DNA from: Calothrix sp. MO_167.B12
Lineage (GTDB): Bacteria > Cyanobacteriota > Cyanobacteriia > Cyanobacteriales > Nostocaceae
Direction of reading: 5' to 3'
Length of the DNA stretch: 64,000 nt
Assembly (NCBI GenBank): GCA_030066045.1
Contig: JASJCJ010000008.1
Coordinates: forward strand, 25,921 to 89,920
The notes under the pieces are model-generated. The model did no database searches. It worked only from the letters and a program-made list of their open reading frames with translations, and was not told the DNA's origin. This document shows positions 37,682-47,467 of the stretch, piece after piece. The position numbers and the translations under genes were made by a program. How positions within the stretch are numbered: the first letter of the stretch is position 1; every line of letters starts with the position of its first letter.

Positions 37682-37947
37682 GGTGAATGAACTTGTTTGC
37701 AGACGGTATCAGAGAATACTGATAAAAACTACATTAGTATCTCCGTATTTATTATTCCCAAAGTGCTCTTGATTATTAACTTCAGTTAACTAAATTTTTC
37801 TAAGAACTAGAGGCAGGAGGCAGGAAGCAGAGGGCAGAAGTAGATCAAGCCTTGTTGCCCGCCCTTAAATTCTCTCCCGTTAGCGCGGCTGCCCTGAAAG
37901 GGGTAGGAAGTTGAAATGTCTTACTTATTACTTAGTAATCTAGGAAT
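37682..37947. repeat. TPR-GH8 intergenic repeat block
   Basis: Contains GAGGCAGGAGGCAGGAAGCA (near 37808) and GCGGCTGCCCTGAAAGGGG (near 37885). These are inverted relatives of the block in the bcsB-bcsA gap. Confidence 0.6.
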
Positions 37948-40350
37948 TCACTTTGAATCCTTTCCCCGCCGCTCATAGCTTTCCCAGGGGGGTTGAAAAC
38001 CCCGGCGCAGTAGAAAATCTTCTCTTAGCTGTTGCATTTGCCGAGATATTTCCACATCTGTGGTTCCTTGAGACATCTGCTCCAGTTGTAGTTGTTCTAG
38101 CTGTGCCAATGCTGCTAAAGGTTTATCCATAACCGCATTCAAACCAGCTAAAGCTCGACGTGCTTCTTTATTATCGGGATTGAGTTCCACGACTTCCGTA
38201 TATGCCTGCTGTGCCGATTCAAATTGACGCTGTTCAAAGCGAATTCCCCCTAAAGCTGCTAAGGCATCTGTATTATCTGGTTCTGTTGCTAAAATCCGCT
38301 CGTAAGCTTGACCAGCCCGGTCAAAATCTCCAATTGCTCTAGCTAATTCAGCCTGCAACTGGACAGTGTTGGAATTTCTGGGTAAATTAGCCAGCAACCG
38401 TTTCACCTTGGCCCGTGCTCGTGCGGGGCTACGTTCGGAAATCGCCTGTACTAAGCGTAGTTGGAGTCTAATATTACTGGAGTCAACTTGAACCAAGTAA
38501 TTATACAGAGGCTCTCGTTGGGGTGTAGTTGGCAGTGCTGTTACCAAGCTAAATAATTCCGGGGGGGTATTAGTTGCTGGTTGGGTTGCCAGCCAGTTAT
38601 TCAGCACCGCTTCTGCTTGTGCTTGGGAAATTAGTTTGGCTTGATAAGCAATACTAGTACGCCCCAATAGAATATTCTGATTTTGGGGATTGCGCGCCAG
38701 GAGTTGGTCGTAAGCAGCTAATGCTTCTTGATACCGCTTTTGTTGTAAGCGTACCCCTGCTAATCCTTGCCAAGCTGCATTGACAATATCATTACTCGGA
38801 TTGGTTCCCAGTAAAGCTTGGTAGCGTTGGGCACTTGCCTGGAAATTACCTTCCCGACGTTCAATGTCTGCTGCCAATAATTGGGGGGCAAGGTCTTTTT
38901 TACCTTGACTAGTAGTTGTATAAGCTGCCAGAGCTTGTCTAGCACTGGTCATGTCGTTGAGTCGTAGATAAATTTGTGCCACTCGGAAATACAGAAATGG
39001 CACATTCACCCCTGGAGAATTGACTTTAGCTTGTAAGAAACTTTGATAAATAGGCAGCAACTCTGGATCGGGATCGTCAATGTCTGCCAATCCTAATGCC
39101 AGTGGTTGCAACTGGGCGGGGTTATTGGGTAAGTTCTGGAAAATTGGGAATAAACGCTGCTTGAGGGCATTTTTAGTTAACAAACCCAGTTTATTTGATA
39201 AAGCTAGCTGCTTAATCAACAAACCCTTGTCATTGGGTGATTTTGCCACTGCCTGTTGATACAGTTGCAGTGCGGTTTGTTTTCCTCCAGGTAAGCCAGT
39301 AAAGACATCCCCAGCTTCTTTTAGGAGTTGGGAAGAAGGGTTGGGGTTATTTGCTAATGCCTGACGGTAAAGGTTGCCGACTTCTTGGGTTAACTGGGGG
39401 TTATTAGTGCTTTTACGGATTTCATTGAGTGCCCTAGCTAGGGGTAATCGGGTATCCGAACGACCTCTGAGGGGATCTAAAATTGCTAATGCTTTTGCCT
39501 GTTGCTGAGTTCCTAAGTAGGCGATCGCTAATTCTTTACGGGTTTCAATTGCTACTGCATTTAAACCAGAAGAACGTTGCAACTGTGCCTCTAATACCTG
39601 GACGGCGGCGGCGGGATTACCCGTCTCCCTTAAAGTACGACCATAGGCAACAGCTGCAAACCCCTGAATATTTTGACCGCTAGCTTTGTAACGATTAAAC
39701 AATTCCAAAGCTTTAGGGAAATCACCAGTGTAACTGTAGGTTTGAGCTGCCCCCACAATGGTATCTGGGGTGGGATTATTATTTAGGGCAACTTGATAAT
39801 CAGCGATCGCTTCTGCAAATTTACCTTGGTAGGAGTAGAGTGTTGCCCGCAAACCGCGAGCTTCTCCATCACTAGGATTGAACCTTAACAAAGTGGTTAG
39901 TGCCTCAATTCCCTTCAGATTCCACTCAGGGCGATAAGTACCCAACAAACCAATGGATTTTAAGGCTAGTTGGTTAGTGCCATCCACCTCTAACACCCGT
40001 TGATAGGCACTCCAAGCTTCTGGCAGACGACCAGCCCGTCGATAGGCAATAGCTAAACCCAATCTAGCTTGTAAAGACCTGGGTGTATTTTTGAGAGCTT
40101 TTTTAAAGGCTGAGATCGCATCATTCACTAGCCCTTTTTTTAATAAGTCAAAACCTTTTTTTACTGCCCCAGGTAACTTCTGTGCCTGGGCGGTAGCAAT
40201 ATTGCGACCCAAAGCTGGCACATTAATTGGGTAAGTCAAAAGGACAAATGAAAAAGTAAACAGAGAAATATTTTTTATCTTTCTACTTTTTTGCTTCGTT
40301 CCCCTCTGAGGACAGCGAATACTTTGTTTGCCTTTTTGCCTTTGCCTCAT
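37948..40350 (-). CDS. Periplasmic TPR protein, BcsC-like scaffold part
   Basis: 800 residues. A basic N-terminus is followed by a signal-like segment (NISLFTFSFVLLTYPINVPA). From about 60 to 790 it is TPR repeats, for example GFDLLKKGLVNDAISAFKKA and ARLGLAIAYRRAGRLPEAWS. This matches the TPR half of BcsC, which lines the periplasmic path of cellulose, but the C-terminal beta-barrel of BcsC is absent. The start codon overlaps the stop of the upstream barrel gene (ATGA), so the two are translationally coupled. Together they probably replace a single BcsC. Confidence 0.85.
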   Translation of the reverse strand: MRQRQKGKQSIRCPQRGTKQKSRKIKNISLFTFSFVLLTYPINVPALGRNIATAQAQKLPGAVKKGFDLLKKGLVNDAISAFKKALKNTPRSLQARLGLAIAYRRAGRLPEAWSAYQRVLEVDGTNQLALKSIGLLGTYRPEWNLKGIEALTTLLRFNPSDGEARGLRATLYSYQGKFAEAIADYQVALNNNPTPDTIVGAAQTYSYTGDFPKALELFNRYKASGQNIQGFAAVAYGRTLRETGNPAAAVQVLEAQLQRSSGLNAVAIETRKELAIAYLGTQQQAKALAILDPLRGRSDTRLPLARALNEIRKSTNNPQLTQEVGNLYRQALANNPNPSSQLLKEAGDVFTGLPGGKQTALQLYQQAVAKSPNDKGLLIKQLALSNKLGLLTKNALKQRLFPIFQNLPNNPAQLQPLALGLADIDDPDPELLPIYQSFLQAKVNSPGVNVPFLYFRVAQIYLRLNDMTSARQALAAYTTTSQGKKDLAPQLLAADIERREGNFQASAQRYQALLGTNPSNDIVNAAWQGLAGVRLQQKRYQEALAAYDQLLARNPQNQNILLGRTSIAYQAKLISQAQAEAVLNNWLATQPATNTPPELFSLVTALPTTPQREPLYNYLVQVDSSNIRLQLRLVQAISERSPARARAKVKRLLANLPRNSNTVQLQAELARAIGDFDRAGQAYERILATEPDNTDALAALGGIRFEQRQFESAQQAYTEVVELNPDNKEARRALAGLNAVMDKPLAALAQLEQLQLEQMSQGTTDVEISRQMQQLREDFLLRRGFQPPWESYERRGKDSK

Positions 40351-42233
40351 CGAGAATTTCTCCCCCTTGGAGTCACATCAAACTCTGATTTCACCCTAAT
40401 ACCGACAACTGTTTCTTCAAACTCATCCCGTCCTTGGACAGTAAAACCCAGTCGCAAATTGGGGAGGAATTGAAAATCATAGTACAATTCCATCACATCT
40501 GGGCTTTTTCCACTACTAAGACTTTCGTTGGATAATTCTCTGCCGTAAGCTAACCCTAAGCGATCGTCAGGTGTAAACACATCCAAAAGACTAGCTCCAA
40601 TTACATAAGTATCGGCACCCTTACCCAAATCGCGGTTCTCATAACGTCCATAACGTCCAAAAAGCCCTAATTTGAGGTTGGGAATAAACACTTCAGCGTT
40701 GATCCCATATGCTTCTTCTCGATCATCCTCTAAGGTACCAAACTGACTATCTCCCCGAGCAATACTAAAACTTTCCCGGAAACTATCATTATTACCAGAA
40801 TCACGATTGGAAGCATAAGTACCGCGAATAATCGCATTACCGTAACGGACAGCAATTTCTCCTGCAAATCCATCTAGGGAAAAGTCACTAATTTTATCCG
40901 ACGATGAAAATATTGCACCTTTGGCTTCAATGTTATCAGTAACACTCCAGTTAACCAGAAGACCAGTACGAGACGCAATACCTGTAGATGAAAGTGCCGG
41001 ATTTGTTTGAAAAACAGGATTAAAAAATTGGCTGGCTCCATCTTTGGCAAAGCTGTTGCGGTCAAAATAAGATGTTAAATCTAACTGACCAACTACAAAG
41101 CGTAAATTAGGTAGTCCTGTTAAGGAGGTAGCAAAATATAGTTCGTTGATATTTATCCCTTCTCCCTGAGAATCATCAAAGGAGTTATCTTCACTGGTAA
41201 CATCTACCGTTGCTCCAAATAAGACTTGGGGAGTAATAGGATATACCCCTGTAAGTCTTGCCCGTGCGGAGGTATCACCTCCTTGAGTTAAATACACACC
41301 CTCTACCCTTAAATAAGGTTCCCGCAAAGAGCTACTAGAAATTAAGGAACCTTTTCTATCAATTGCTTTTGGCACCCTAGGGTTTGGAACCGCAGTTGGA
41401 GAATTCCCATTTATGGACTGCGTACCATTATTATTGGGCAATTGTGGTAGTGGTGCGACTTGGGATTGATTGAATGTGGGCGCTGCAAACTCTTGGACTT
41501 GGGTATTGTTAAAGGAATTTGGAGCTGTTTGGTTATTGAGTATTTGATTAAAAGTAGGTGTACCCGTAGTTGTACCTGTATTTACTCGATTTGCACCAGG
41601 TAAGGGCGGTAATCCAGGTGCTTGAGCATTGAACATTTGATTGAAAGTAGGTGTCCCCGTATTCCTTGGATTATTGACTCTTCTTTGTCCTGGGGAATTT
41701 AATAGTTGATTAAAGGTGGGTACTCCCGGAGCAGAATTCTGTTGATTATTCGCCTGACCAAACAATCCTAAACCCGAGTCAGAATTATTGTTCCCCGCAG
41801 CGATTAAGGGATTATTGCTGGGTTGTTCGGTGGCTAGTCTTTGTTTTTTTCCAGTTAATTGCTCCTGAATAAAAGAGTTTTCTTGCTGGTTAAAATCGGC
41901 AGCAGGTATTTGCTTGCCAGCGTTGGATAGTGGAGTGTTTGCAGGTGCCACCGCAATATTTGCATCTTCTACACCCGGTGGTGGCGGTACTTGTTGCCAA
42001 TCAAGTTTCTTTTTGCTGCTAGGTGCGGGTGATTTGGGTACGGGTAACATACTACCCAAGCCAATCCGAAAACTATTAGCAGGTTGGCCAGATGTTCTTG
42101 TTTGAGCAGAAGCTGCTTTGGCAGTTGCCATTATCCAAAAACAGGAAAGTGAAGCAACACAAAGCCACAAATACAACTTGTGAAACTTATATGGATGAGT
42201 AAATTTATGACAATCTGATACTGTGTGGCTCAT
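40347..42233 (-). CDS. Outer-membrane beta-barrel protein of the cellulose cluster
   Basis: 628 residues, first gene of the cluster. A long N-terminal signal region ends near residue 43 (AKAASAQT). Residues about 60-290 are disordered, Asn/Gln/Pro-rich, and carry four PTFNQ motifs at 172, 195, 226 and 252. From about 300 to the end there are alternating amphipathic strands (YLRVEGVYLTQGGDTSARAR, LRFVVGQLDLTSYFDRNSF) typical of a porin-like barrel. The final residues are not the usual aromatic end. By position it is the likely exit channel for cellulose, doing the job of the BcsC barrel. This is inference from context; an unrelated porin is the alternative. Confidence 0.75.
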   Translation of the reverse strand: MSHTVSDCHKFTHPYKFHKLYLWLCVASLSCFWIMATAKAASAQTRTSGQPANSFRIGLGSMLPVPKSPAPSSKKKLDWQQVPPPPGVEDANIAVAPANTPLSNAGKQIPAADFNQQENSFIQEQLTGKKQRLATEQPSNNPLIAAGNNNSDSGLGLFGQANNQQNSAPGVPTFNQLLNSPGQRRVNNPRNTGTPTFNQMFNAQAPGLPPLPGANRVNTGTTTGTPTFNQILNNQTAPNSFNNTQVQEFAAPTFNQSQVAPLPQLPNNNGTQSINGNSPTAVPNPRVPKAIDRKGSLISSSSLREPYLRVEGVYLTQGGDTSARARLTGVYPITPQVLFGATVDVTSEDNSFDDSQGEGININELYFATSLTGLPNLRFVVGQLDLTSYFDRNSFAKDGASQFFNPVFQTNPALSSTGIASRTGLLVNWSVTDNIEAKGAIFSSSDKISDFSLDGFAGEIAVRYGNAIIRGTYASNRDSGNNDSFRESFSIARGDSQFGTLEDDREEAYGINAEVFIPNLKLGLFGRYGRYENRDLGKGADTYVIGASLLDVFTPDDRLGLAYGRELSNESLSSGKSPDVMELYYDFQFLPNLRLGFTVQGRDEFEETVVGIRVKSEFDVTPRGRNSR

Positions 42234-42477
42234 GAGCCTCTCTAAATAATTAACTTAAGTATGGGTTTACTTTTATGTCGCAACCTTAGCAAATAAATCA
42301 AGTATATTCGACTAATCTTCAAATCTGGTAAATTCTCAATTAAGTTATGAAAAACAAATAAATATTTAGTTGAATATCACCATTTTTAGAATTAATAGGT
42401 AAAAATATAGTTTATATAGATTTAAGCTGAATTAAATAGGTATTTTCCTCATGTTTTTTTCTTTATACCCTTTGAAA
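42234..42477. promoter_or_regulatory. Divergent promoter region of the cellulose cluster
   Basis: About 240 bp of AT-rich DNA between the barrel gene and the divergent lipoprotein gene. It should hold promoters for both. No exact -35/-10 pair is claimed. Confidence 0.4.
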
Positions 42478-43236
42478 ATGTCGAAATTACTTAAAAATTC
42501 ATGGAAAAATTATTTAACTATCATTTTTTTGATTCTCTTAGCAGGCAGTTCTGGCTGTGTAAAAAATAATTCTCAAGATGTCAAACTAGAAATTCAAGCC
42601 GTACAGCCAGTATCTAGTAACAACGTATACAATATTTCTGGTAGTACGAATTTACCTGAATCCAGTCAAATTACAATCGCGGCAGTCAGGTATTTGCGTC
42701 CAAATACCATAGATCAGGATCAATCCTTACAGTCTCCGGAGGGTAGAAAGAGATCGATCCTAGCTCGCCAAAATGTAAAGGTCAAACAAGGAAAGTGGGA
42801 AGCACAACTCAATCTGGTACAAGTTGCCTCTGATGGTAGCTTTCAAGAAGTTTGGCAAGCCAATCAAGGGCATACTCAACTACTTGCAGACAGTGGAGTC
42901 ACATTTATCGCAATCTTCGATCCTTCCAGTCGAGTGCAAGGTGTACAAGAATCAGCATCAGTGACTAAACAAGCCACAATCCAAGAATTAGAAGGTCCTT
43001 TACTTCGTTTTACTAATGAAGGTGAAAAGTACGTACAAGCTAGTCAGACCCTATTAATACCCTTACCCGACGGGAAAACAACACCTCCTCCTCGGCGATG
43101 GGAAGATATCAATGGAGGTTGGGGTAATAGATACCAAATCCAACCCCAAACTATGGCTTCTGGAGCCAATCTAATCCCGGTAATTAAATCGAATCAGACT
43201 AATGCTCGTTTAAGTGCTACGGAATTTTTACGCTGA
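42478..43236 (+). CDS. Putative lipoprotein divergent from the cellulose cluster
   Basis: About 252 residues from the ATG at 42478; an ATG at 42451 adds nine residues before the signal. Signal peptide with lipobox LAGSSGC (lipidated Cys27). The mature part has repeated beta-strand-like sequence (VYNISGSTNLPESSQITIAA) that suggests an Ig-like or beta-sandwich domain. The C-terminus has PPPRRWEDINGGWGNRYQ. I recognise no named family. Its position makes a role in cellulose secretion or attachment possible but not shown. Confidence 0.7.
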   Translation: MSKLLKNSWKNYLTIIFLILLAGSSGCVKNNSQDVKLEIQAVQPVSSNNVYNISGSTNLPESSQITIAAVRYLRPNTIDQDQSLQSPEGRKRSILARQNVKVKQGKWEAQLNLVQVASDGSFQEVWQANQGHTQLLADSGVTFIAIFDPSSRVQGVQESASVTKQATIQELEGPLLRFTNEGEKYVQASQTLLIPLPDGKTTPPPRRWEDINGGWGNRYQIQPQTMASGANLIPVIKSNQTNARLSATEFLR

Positions 43237-43389
43237 TAAATCTAAGGCAATACAGTTGAGTTAAGGAACGCAACCCAACATTATCAAACCTTTGTTGGGT
43301 TTCCGTATTGGCTCCTAGCTTAATAATAGGGAGTGAAGGAGTGAGGGAATTATTTTCATGACTTGGTTGTGGAATTTTCCCATGAGAGA

Positions 43390-43822
43390 CTAGGGAGTGT
43401 TTTCAAAGTTGCTGTCCACCTTAGAAGGTTGCGGCTATACGTACCAAGTCCCTTCGGGTATCTCCTCCGGAGAGACTACGCCTTTCTTGAATGCCCGTAG
43501 ACGCGTAAAGCCTACGGCATAGCTGAGTCCTAGCGGACACGCTGACGCGAACGCTTACCGCGCAGCGTGTCGCGAAAGCGACTCAGCGGCTTGCCGCAGG
43601 CTAGGGCTATACGCCAGTTGCCTGGTTCGGGAAACCCTCCCGCAGCACTGGACTCACCGCCTGCGCGGAATAAGAAAAATCAAGGTTTTAGCCCACCTAA
43701 TCGTGGGCTACTCTGCTCCAAGCTGTGGTTGTGTCTAATGCTTGTGTAGCCGAGGCAGTGCTTTGCGGGGGTTCCCCCTGTTGTAGCGACTGCCGGTTTA
43801 GGGGTTTGAAAACACGCCCTAG
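43390..43822 (+). mobile_element. MITE-like element with CTAGGGCGTGTTTTCAAA ends, copy 1
   Basis: 433 bp. It begins CTAGGGAGTGTTTTCAAAG and ends TTTGAAAACACGCCCTAG. The interior is GC-rich with many palindromes (TCGCGAAAGCGACTCAGCGG and others) and carries no transposase. It shares an inner block, CCGCCTGCGCGG then GAAAAATCAAG, with the inverted copy at 46251-46540. A one-ended fragment is at 9209. Confidence 0.7.
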
Positions 43823-44258
43823 AGTAATAAGTCCCGTTATTAGCCATAAAAAATGTGCCAACAAATAATATCGCTGGCTTAGCAAAATAAATGTAGCGAC
43901 TGTCTTAATTGTCAAGGGATAGCTTGCGCTGACTTCGAGGTTCGCTACAAAAAGTTAACGCAACTGGGAAACGCTTCGCGCTTATTCGGTAATTGGGTTG
44001 AAGCTCGTGAAACCAGGTGAACGAAAAAATGGGTGGGAGAGCCAAAATATTTATTACTTACGTTTAATGTGAATTAAGTGCTGAAACCATTGTAATTACG
44101 TTGATAATTCCAAAACCATGATGTTGGGCAAGTCTCAAAACCCTTATTGGATAAGAGAGGTTTTTAATTCACATCAGGCGTTACTTATTAATTCTTATTT
44201 GCCCACAGTTTTTTCGCTCACCTCATGAAACCCAATAATCTAACTCCCACTCACATAA
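43823..44258. other. Intergenic stretch
   Basis: No gene supported. AT-rich with short repeat fragments; nothing specific is recognised. Confidence 0.4.
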
Positions 44259-45026
44259 TTAGCTACGCTGGAACTGCACTTCAGTTAAATTAGGAGTGTC
44301 ATAATAAACCTTAAATTTTTCTGTTTCCTCTTCGTTCTGTTTGACTCGAGGCTGTGGCTGTAGGTTATGTTGCATTGCTTGCATCTGTAACATCATCTGT
44401 TGGAATTGTTTTTGTAGTTCTTCCAATTCAATATGTTTTGCCGCTGGATCAGTATTTGATGCTGTCGGGGTATAACCGATAAATTCTTGTGATGGTGACT
44501 TAAATGCGTTAGGGGAGCTTATGGAAGATATACCATCTACAGAAGAGGGAGTAACAGGAGATTGATATAGTTGAGCGGGAGTTGTTGCCTCCACTGGCTG
44601 AGAAACTGTGTCTTTAGGATTTAAACCAGAATTAAATGGTACTTCATCATCCAGAAAACCACTCAGCCCAGAAATTTGTAAGCGGGATTCTGATAATTTT
44701 AGTTCTTTGAGTAATTCTTCTTTTTCTTGCAAGTGCTTTTCTAAATTAGACAACTGCTGTTCAAATTTTACGGATTTACGAGCAGAATTACGCCAACCGC
44801 CCATAGCTGCCACAGAAATTCCCGCACCAAGACTAATTACCGTAGCTCCTATAACATAGCCAATTGCTCCTTCTCTTAGTCTGCCGTGGAAAAAAGGTTC
44901 TTGTTCTAGTTTAATTTCAATCAGTTTGTCCCCAAGTAAGCCGAGGGGGACAGTCATAGCAGAAAAAGCTGCCAAGGAAGCGAATACAGGTGGGATAAAA
45001 AATTTTTGCAGTGCAGATATAGCCAT
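44259..45026 (-). CDS. Hypothetical membrane protein with coiled coil
   Basis: 255 residues. Two hydrophobic segments lie at about 8-30 (FIPPVFASLAAFSAMTVPLGLL) and 50-75 (GAIGYVIGATVISLGAGISVAAMGG). A coiled coil follows (KFEQQLSNLEKHLQEKEELLKEL, about 86-110), then a Ser/Pro-rich disordered stretch and a Gln/Met-rich helix (LEELQKQFQQMMLQMQAMQH). No known domain is recognised. Monocistronic, divergent from rpsT by almost 900 bp. Confidence 0.7.
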   Translation of the reverse strand: MAISALQKFFIPPVFASLAAFSAMTVPLGLLGDKLIEIKLEQEPFFHGRLREGAIGYVIGATVISLGAGISVAAMGGWRNSARKSVKFEQQLSNLEKHLQEKEELLKELKLSESRLQISGLSGFLDDEVPFNSGLNPKDTVSQPVEATTPAQLYQSPVTPSSVDGISSISSPNAFKSPSQEFIGYTPTASNTDPAAKHIELEELQKQFQQMMLQMQAMQHNLQPQPRVKQNEEETEKFKVYYDTPNLTEVQFQRS

Positions 45027-45914
45027 TTTTAAAGGTTAAATAATTGTTCAGAGCTAAAAACAAACCACGTCTATTTTGAAAACCGATGGTTTTTGTTTCA
45101 GAATACCCAGTCGAGTTGGAGAAAAATCAGTCAAATGATTCTATATGCTCGGAATATTCTGGATGCTCCCTAGTATTCTACCAATGTAGGTTTCAGCAGT
45201 TCATAGTCATAATTTTAGGACTCAAAAAACCAGAAATTACTTACTAAAAACTACGTAAAATTTTATTGACAAGCCACTAGGGGAGAATATATGTATTAGT
45301 ATTATCTTGATATTAGTCTCAGTGACAAATCTGGACTGGGTTTACAAGATGACTTTTGTGTGAGTTAAATCTAGAACTGATCGTTATTATTTTGTGTTTA
45401 TTTGATGTTGATTATAAATGGTGTGTTTGCTGCTTATATACAATTTATTCTCTAGATTTATTTTATTCAATATATAATTGATAAAGTAATGAGGAAATTA
45501 TTTAAATTTTTGGCAAATTTGACAACCTTGTCAGTAATATCATTTAAACATATAGGAATCTGGTTTGATCAGCCCTGTGGGCAGACTCCATCAACGTAAA
45601 ATAAATGTGTGGTTTAGGGAACTCTTAACAGACAGTGTACCCTTAGCTGTTAAGCACTCGCCCAGGCTACACCCACAAAAATCAAGTACCAGGCTACGCC
45701 AACAAAAATTAAATATCAGTCCTAATACTAATATCTAAATATATAGAACCCTTCATTGAATAGTTCCCCTCAGGAAAATCCTAATAGATCTGTGTAAGCA
45801 AATGAACCAGAGAAAGAGATTTTTTTGAGAAATCCTAACATTGGCAACAACAATGCTATATTAGTAAGTCTAGTAGTGTGTATACATAATTAAAAGTCTT
45901 TACTGGAACCGACT
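45027..45914. other. Long AT-rich region upstream of rpsT
   Basis: No gene seen. It contains ATCTGGTTTGATCAGCCC near 45556 and GGGAACTCTTAACAG near 45618, phrases also found near 30230-30290. At 45663 and 45690 there are two imperfect 27-bp tandem copies starting CAGGCTAC. The rpsT promoter should lie at the right end. Confidence 0.45.
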
Positions 45915-46208
45915 GTGGCGAATTCAAAGTCTGCTCTCAAACGTGCCCAAATCGCGGAACGTAACCGATTGCGTAATAAAAACTATAAATCAGCGGTAAG
46001 AACGCTGATGAAGAAGTATTTTGCTGCTGTAGAGGAATATACAGCTAATCCTACCTCAGAATCGAAACAAGAAGTGCTTGCTCACATGTCCGCGACTTAC
46101 AGCAAAATTGATAAGGCAGTGAAGCGTGGTGTTTTTCATCCCAATAATGGGGCAAGGAAAAAATCAAGACTTGCAAAAAGGCTCAAGCAAGTTGCAGAAG
46201 CTGTGTAG
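45915..46208 (+). CDS. rpsT: 30S ribosomal protein S20
   Basis: 97 residues from a GTG start ([22 protein letters not shown]). Length and the basic helical sequence are typical of S20, which binds 16S rRNA early in 30S assembly. The C-terminus [19 protein letters not shown] is conserved. It lies upstream of tatD, and the same order rpsT-tatD-rpoB is common in cyanobacteria. Here a 289-bp repeat element lies between rpsT and tatD. Confidence 0.95.
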   Translation: MANSKSALKRAQIAERNRLRNKNYKSAVRTLMKKYFAAVEEYTANPTSESKQEVLAHMSATYSKIDKAVKRGVFHPNNGARKKSRLAKRLKQVAEAV

Positions 46209-46250
46209 CTGCTGGTGAATACCCATCAGGACATTAGTTTTTCCTAAGGG

Positions 46251-46540
46251 CTAGGGCTTGTTTCCAACCCCCCCTAAAACACCATTTAAACAATTCGTAA
46301 TTCGTAATTCGTAATTCGTAATTACGTTTTGTAATGGGGATTTAAACCCCAACACAAAACAAACAATCCGTAGGGGATGGGGTTTTAAACCCCGCTTGAG
46401 TATAGATAAAGCCTGAGGCTAGACCTTCCAATCTTGTTTACGCAGGCAAAAAACTTGATTTTTCCCAGCCCGCGCAGGCGGAGTTAGTACAACAAGCCGC
46501 ACCCCTCCAGGGTGTCGGCGATTTTGAAAACACGCCCTAA
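46251..46540 (-). mobile_element. MITE-like element with CTAGGGCGTGTTTTCAAA ends, copy 2
   Basis: About 290 bp between rpsT and tatD. It begins CTAGGGCTTGTTTCCAA and ends TTGAAAACACGCCCTA. It contains four copies of the heptamer AATTCGT at 46292-46319. Its inner block GATTTTTCCCAGCCCGCGC is the inverted relative of one in copy 1. Confidence 0.65.
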
Positions 46541-46585
46541 TGTCTAACACTTGTTTGGCTATGTGATATTTGTAAGCGAAAAAAA

Positions 46586-47371
46586 ATGCAGCTGATCGAC
46601 ACCCACGTTCATCTTAACTTTGATGTTTTTGAGCCAGATTTATTGGCAGTGCGATCGCGGTGGCAAGAAGCAGGGGTGGTACATTTAGTACATTCATGCG
46701 TTGAGCCATCAGAATTTACTCAAATTCAATCCATAGCCCAACGTTTCTCAGAAATCAGTTTTGCTGTGGGATTGCATCCTCTAGATTCAGGCAAATGGCA
46801 TCACCAGATGGCAGAGGAAATTAAATCTCTGGCACTTTCCGAACCGAAAGTGGTAGCTATAGGGGAAACTGGTTTGGACTTTTATAAGGCAGATAACCGT
46901 CAACAACAGTTAATGGTACTTGAATCCCATTTGGCGGTCGCTGCTGAGTTAAATTTACCTTTGATTATTCATTGTCGTCAGGCGGCGATGGAATTGAAAC
47001 AGGTATTACAGAAATGGCGCGAAGCCAAGGGAGAAAAGATTAAAGGTGTTATGCATTGTTGGGGTGGTACGCCAGAAGAGACCAAATGGTTCCTAGACCT
47101 GGGTTTTTATATCAGTTTCAGTGGCACGGTTACATTCAAAAATGCCAAACAAATACATCAATCAGCCGCGATGGTGAGTTCGGAAAGATTGTTGGTGGAA
47201 ACCGACTGTCCTTTTTTATCCCCTGTTCCTAAAAGGGGGGAAAAACGGAGCGAACCAGCATACGTGTACTATGTGGCAGAGAAAGTAGCTAATTTAAGGG
47301 GAGAAACTTTGGAGGCGATCGCATCTCAAACTACCAAAAATGCCTGTGCATTGTTTGGGTTGACAATCTAA
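46586..47371 (+). CDS. tatD: TatD family metal-dependent hydrolase
   Basis: 261 residues. TIM-barrel metallohydrolase marks: [11 protein letters not shown] (H7 and H9), [11 protein letters not shown] (metal-binding E), LIIHCRQA and [14 protein letters not shown] (D). TatD proteins are DNases or D-aminoacyl-tRNA-type hydrolases; the exact role in cyanobacteria is not settled. It lies between rpsT and rpoB, with a small inverted-repeat hairpin directly after it. Confidence 0.93.
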   Translation: MQLIDTHVHLNFDVFEPDLLAVRSRWQEAGVVHLVHSCVEPSEFTQIQSIAQRFSEISFAVGLHPLDSGKWHHQMAEEIKSLALSEPKVVAIGETGLDFYKADNRQQQLMVLESHLAVAAELNLPLIIHCRQAAMELKQVLQKWREAKGEKIKGVMHCWGGTPEETKWFLDLGFYISFSGTVTFKNAKQIHQSAAMVSSERLLVETDCPFLSPVPKRGEKRSEPAYVYYVAEKVANLRGETLEAIASQTTKNACALFGLTI

Positions 47372-47408
47372 ATTTTCACCCATCCTAGAAATACCACACT
47401 GGGTGACA

Positions 47409-47467
47409 AAGCAAAATTTGAGGATAAGAAAAATATGGTAAAATTATATCCTCAAAAAATTTTGCTT
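47409..47467. repeat. Short inverted-repeat hairpin after tatD
   Basis: AAGCAAAATTTGAGGATA pairs with TATCCTC plus AAAATTTTGCTT, with a 3-nt length difference between the arms. It may act as a terminator or be a small repeat element. Confidence 0.55.
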
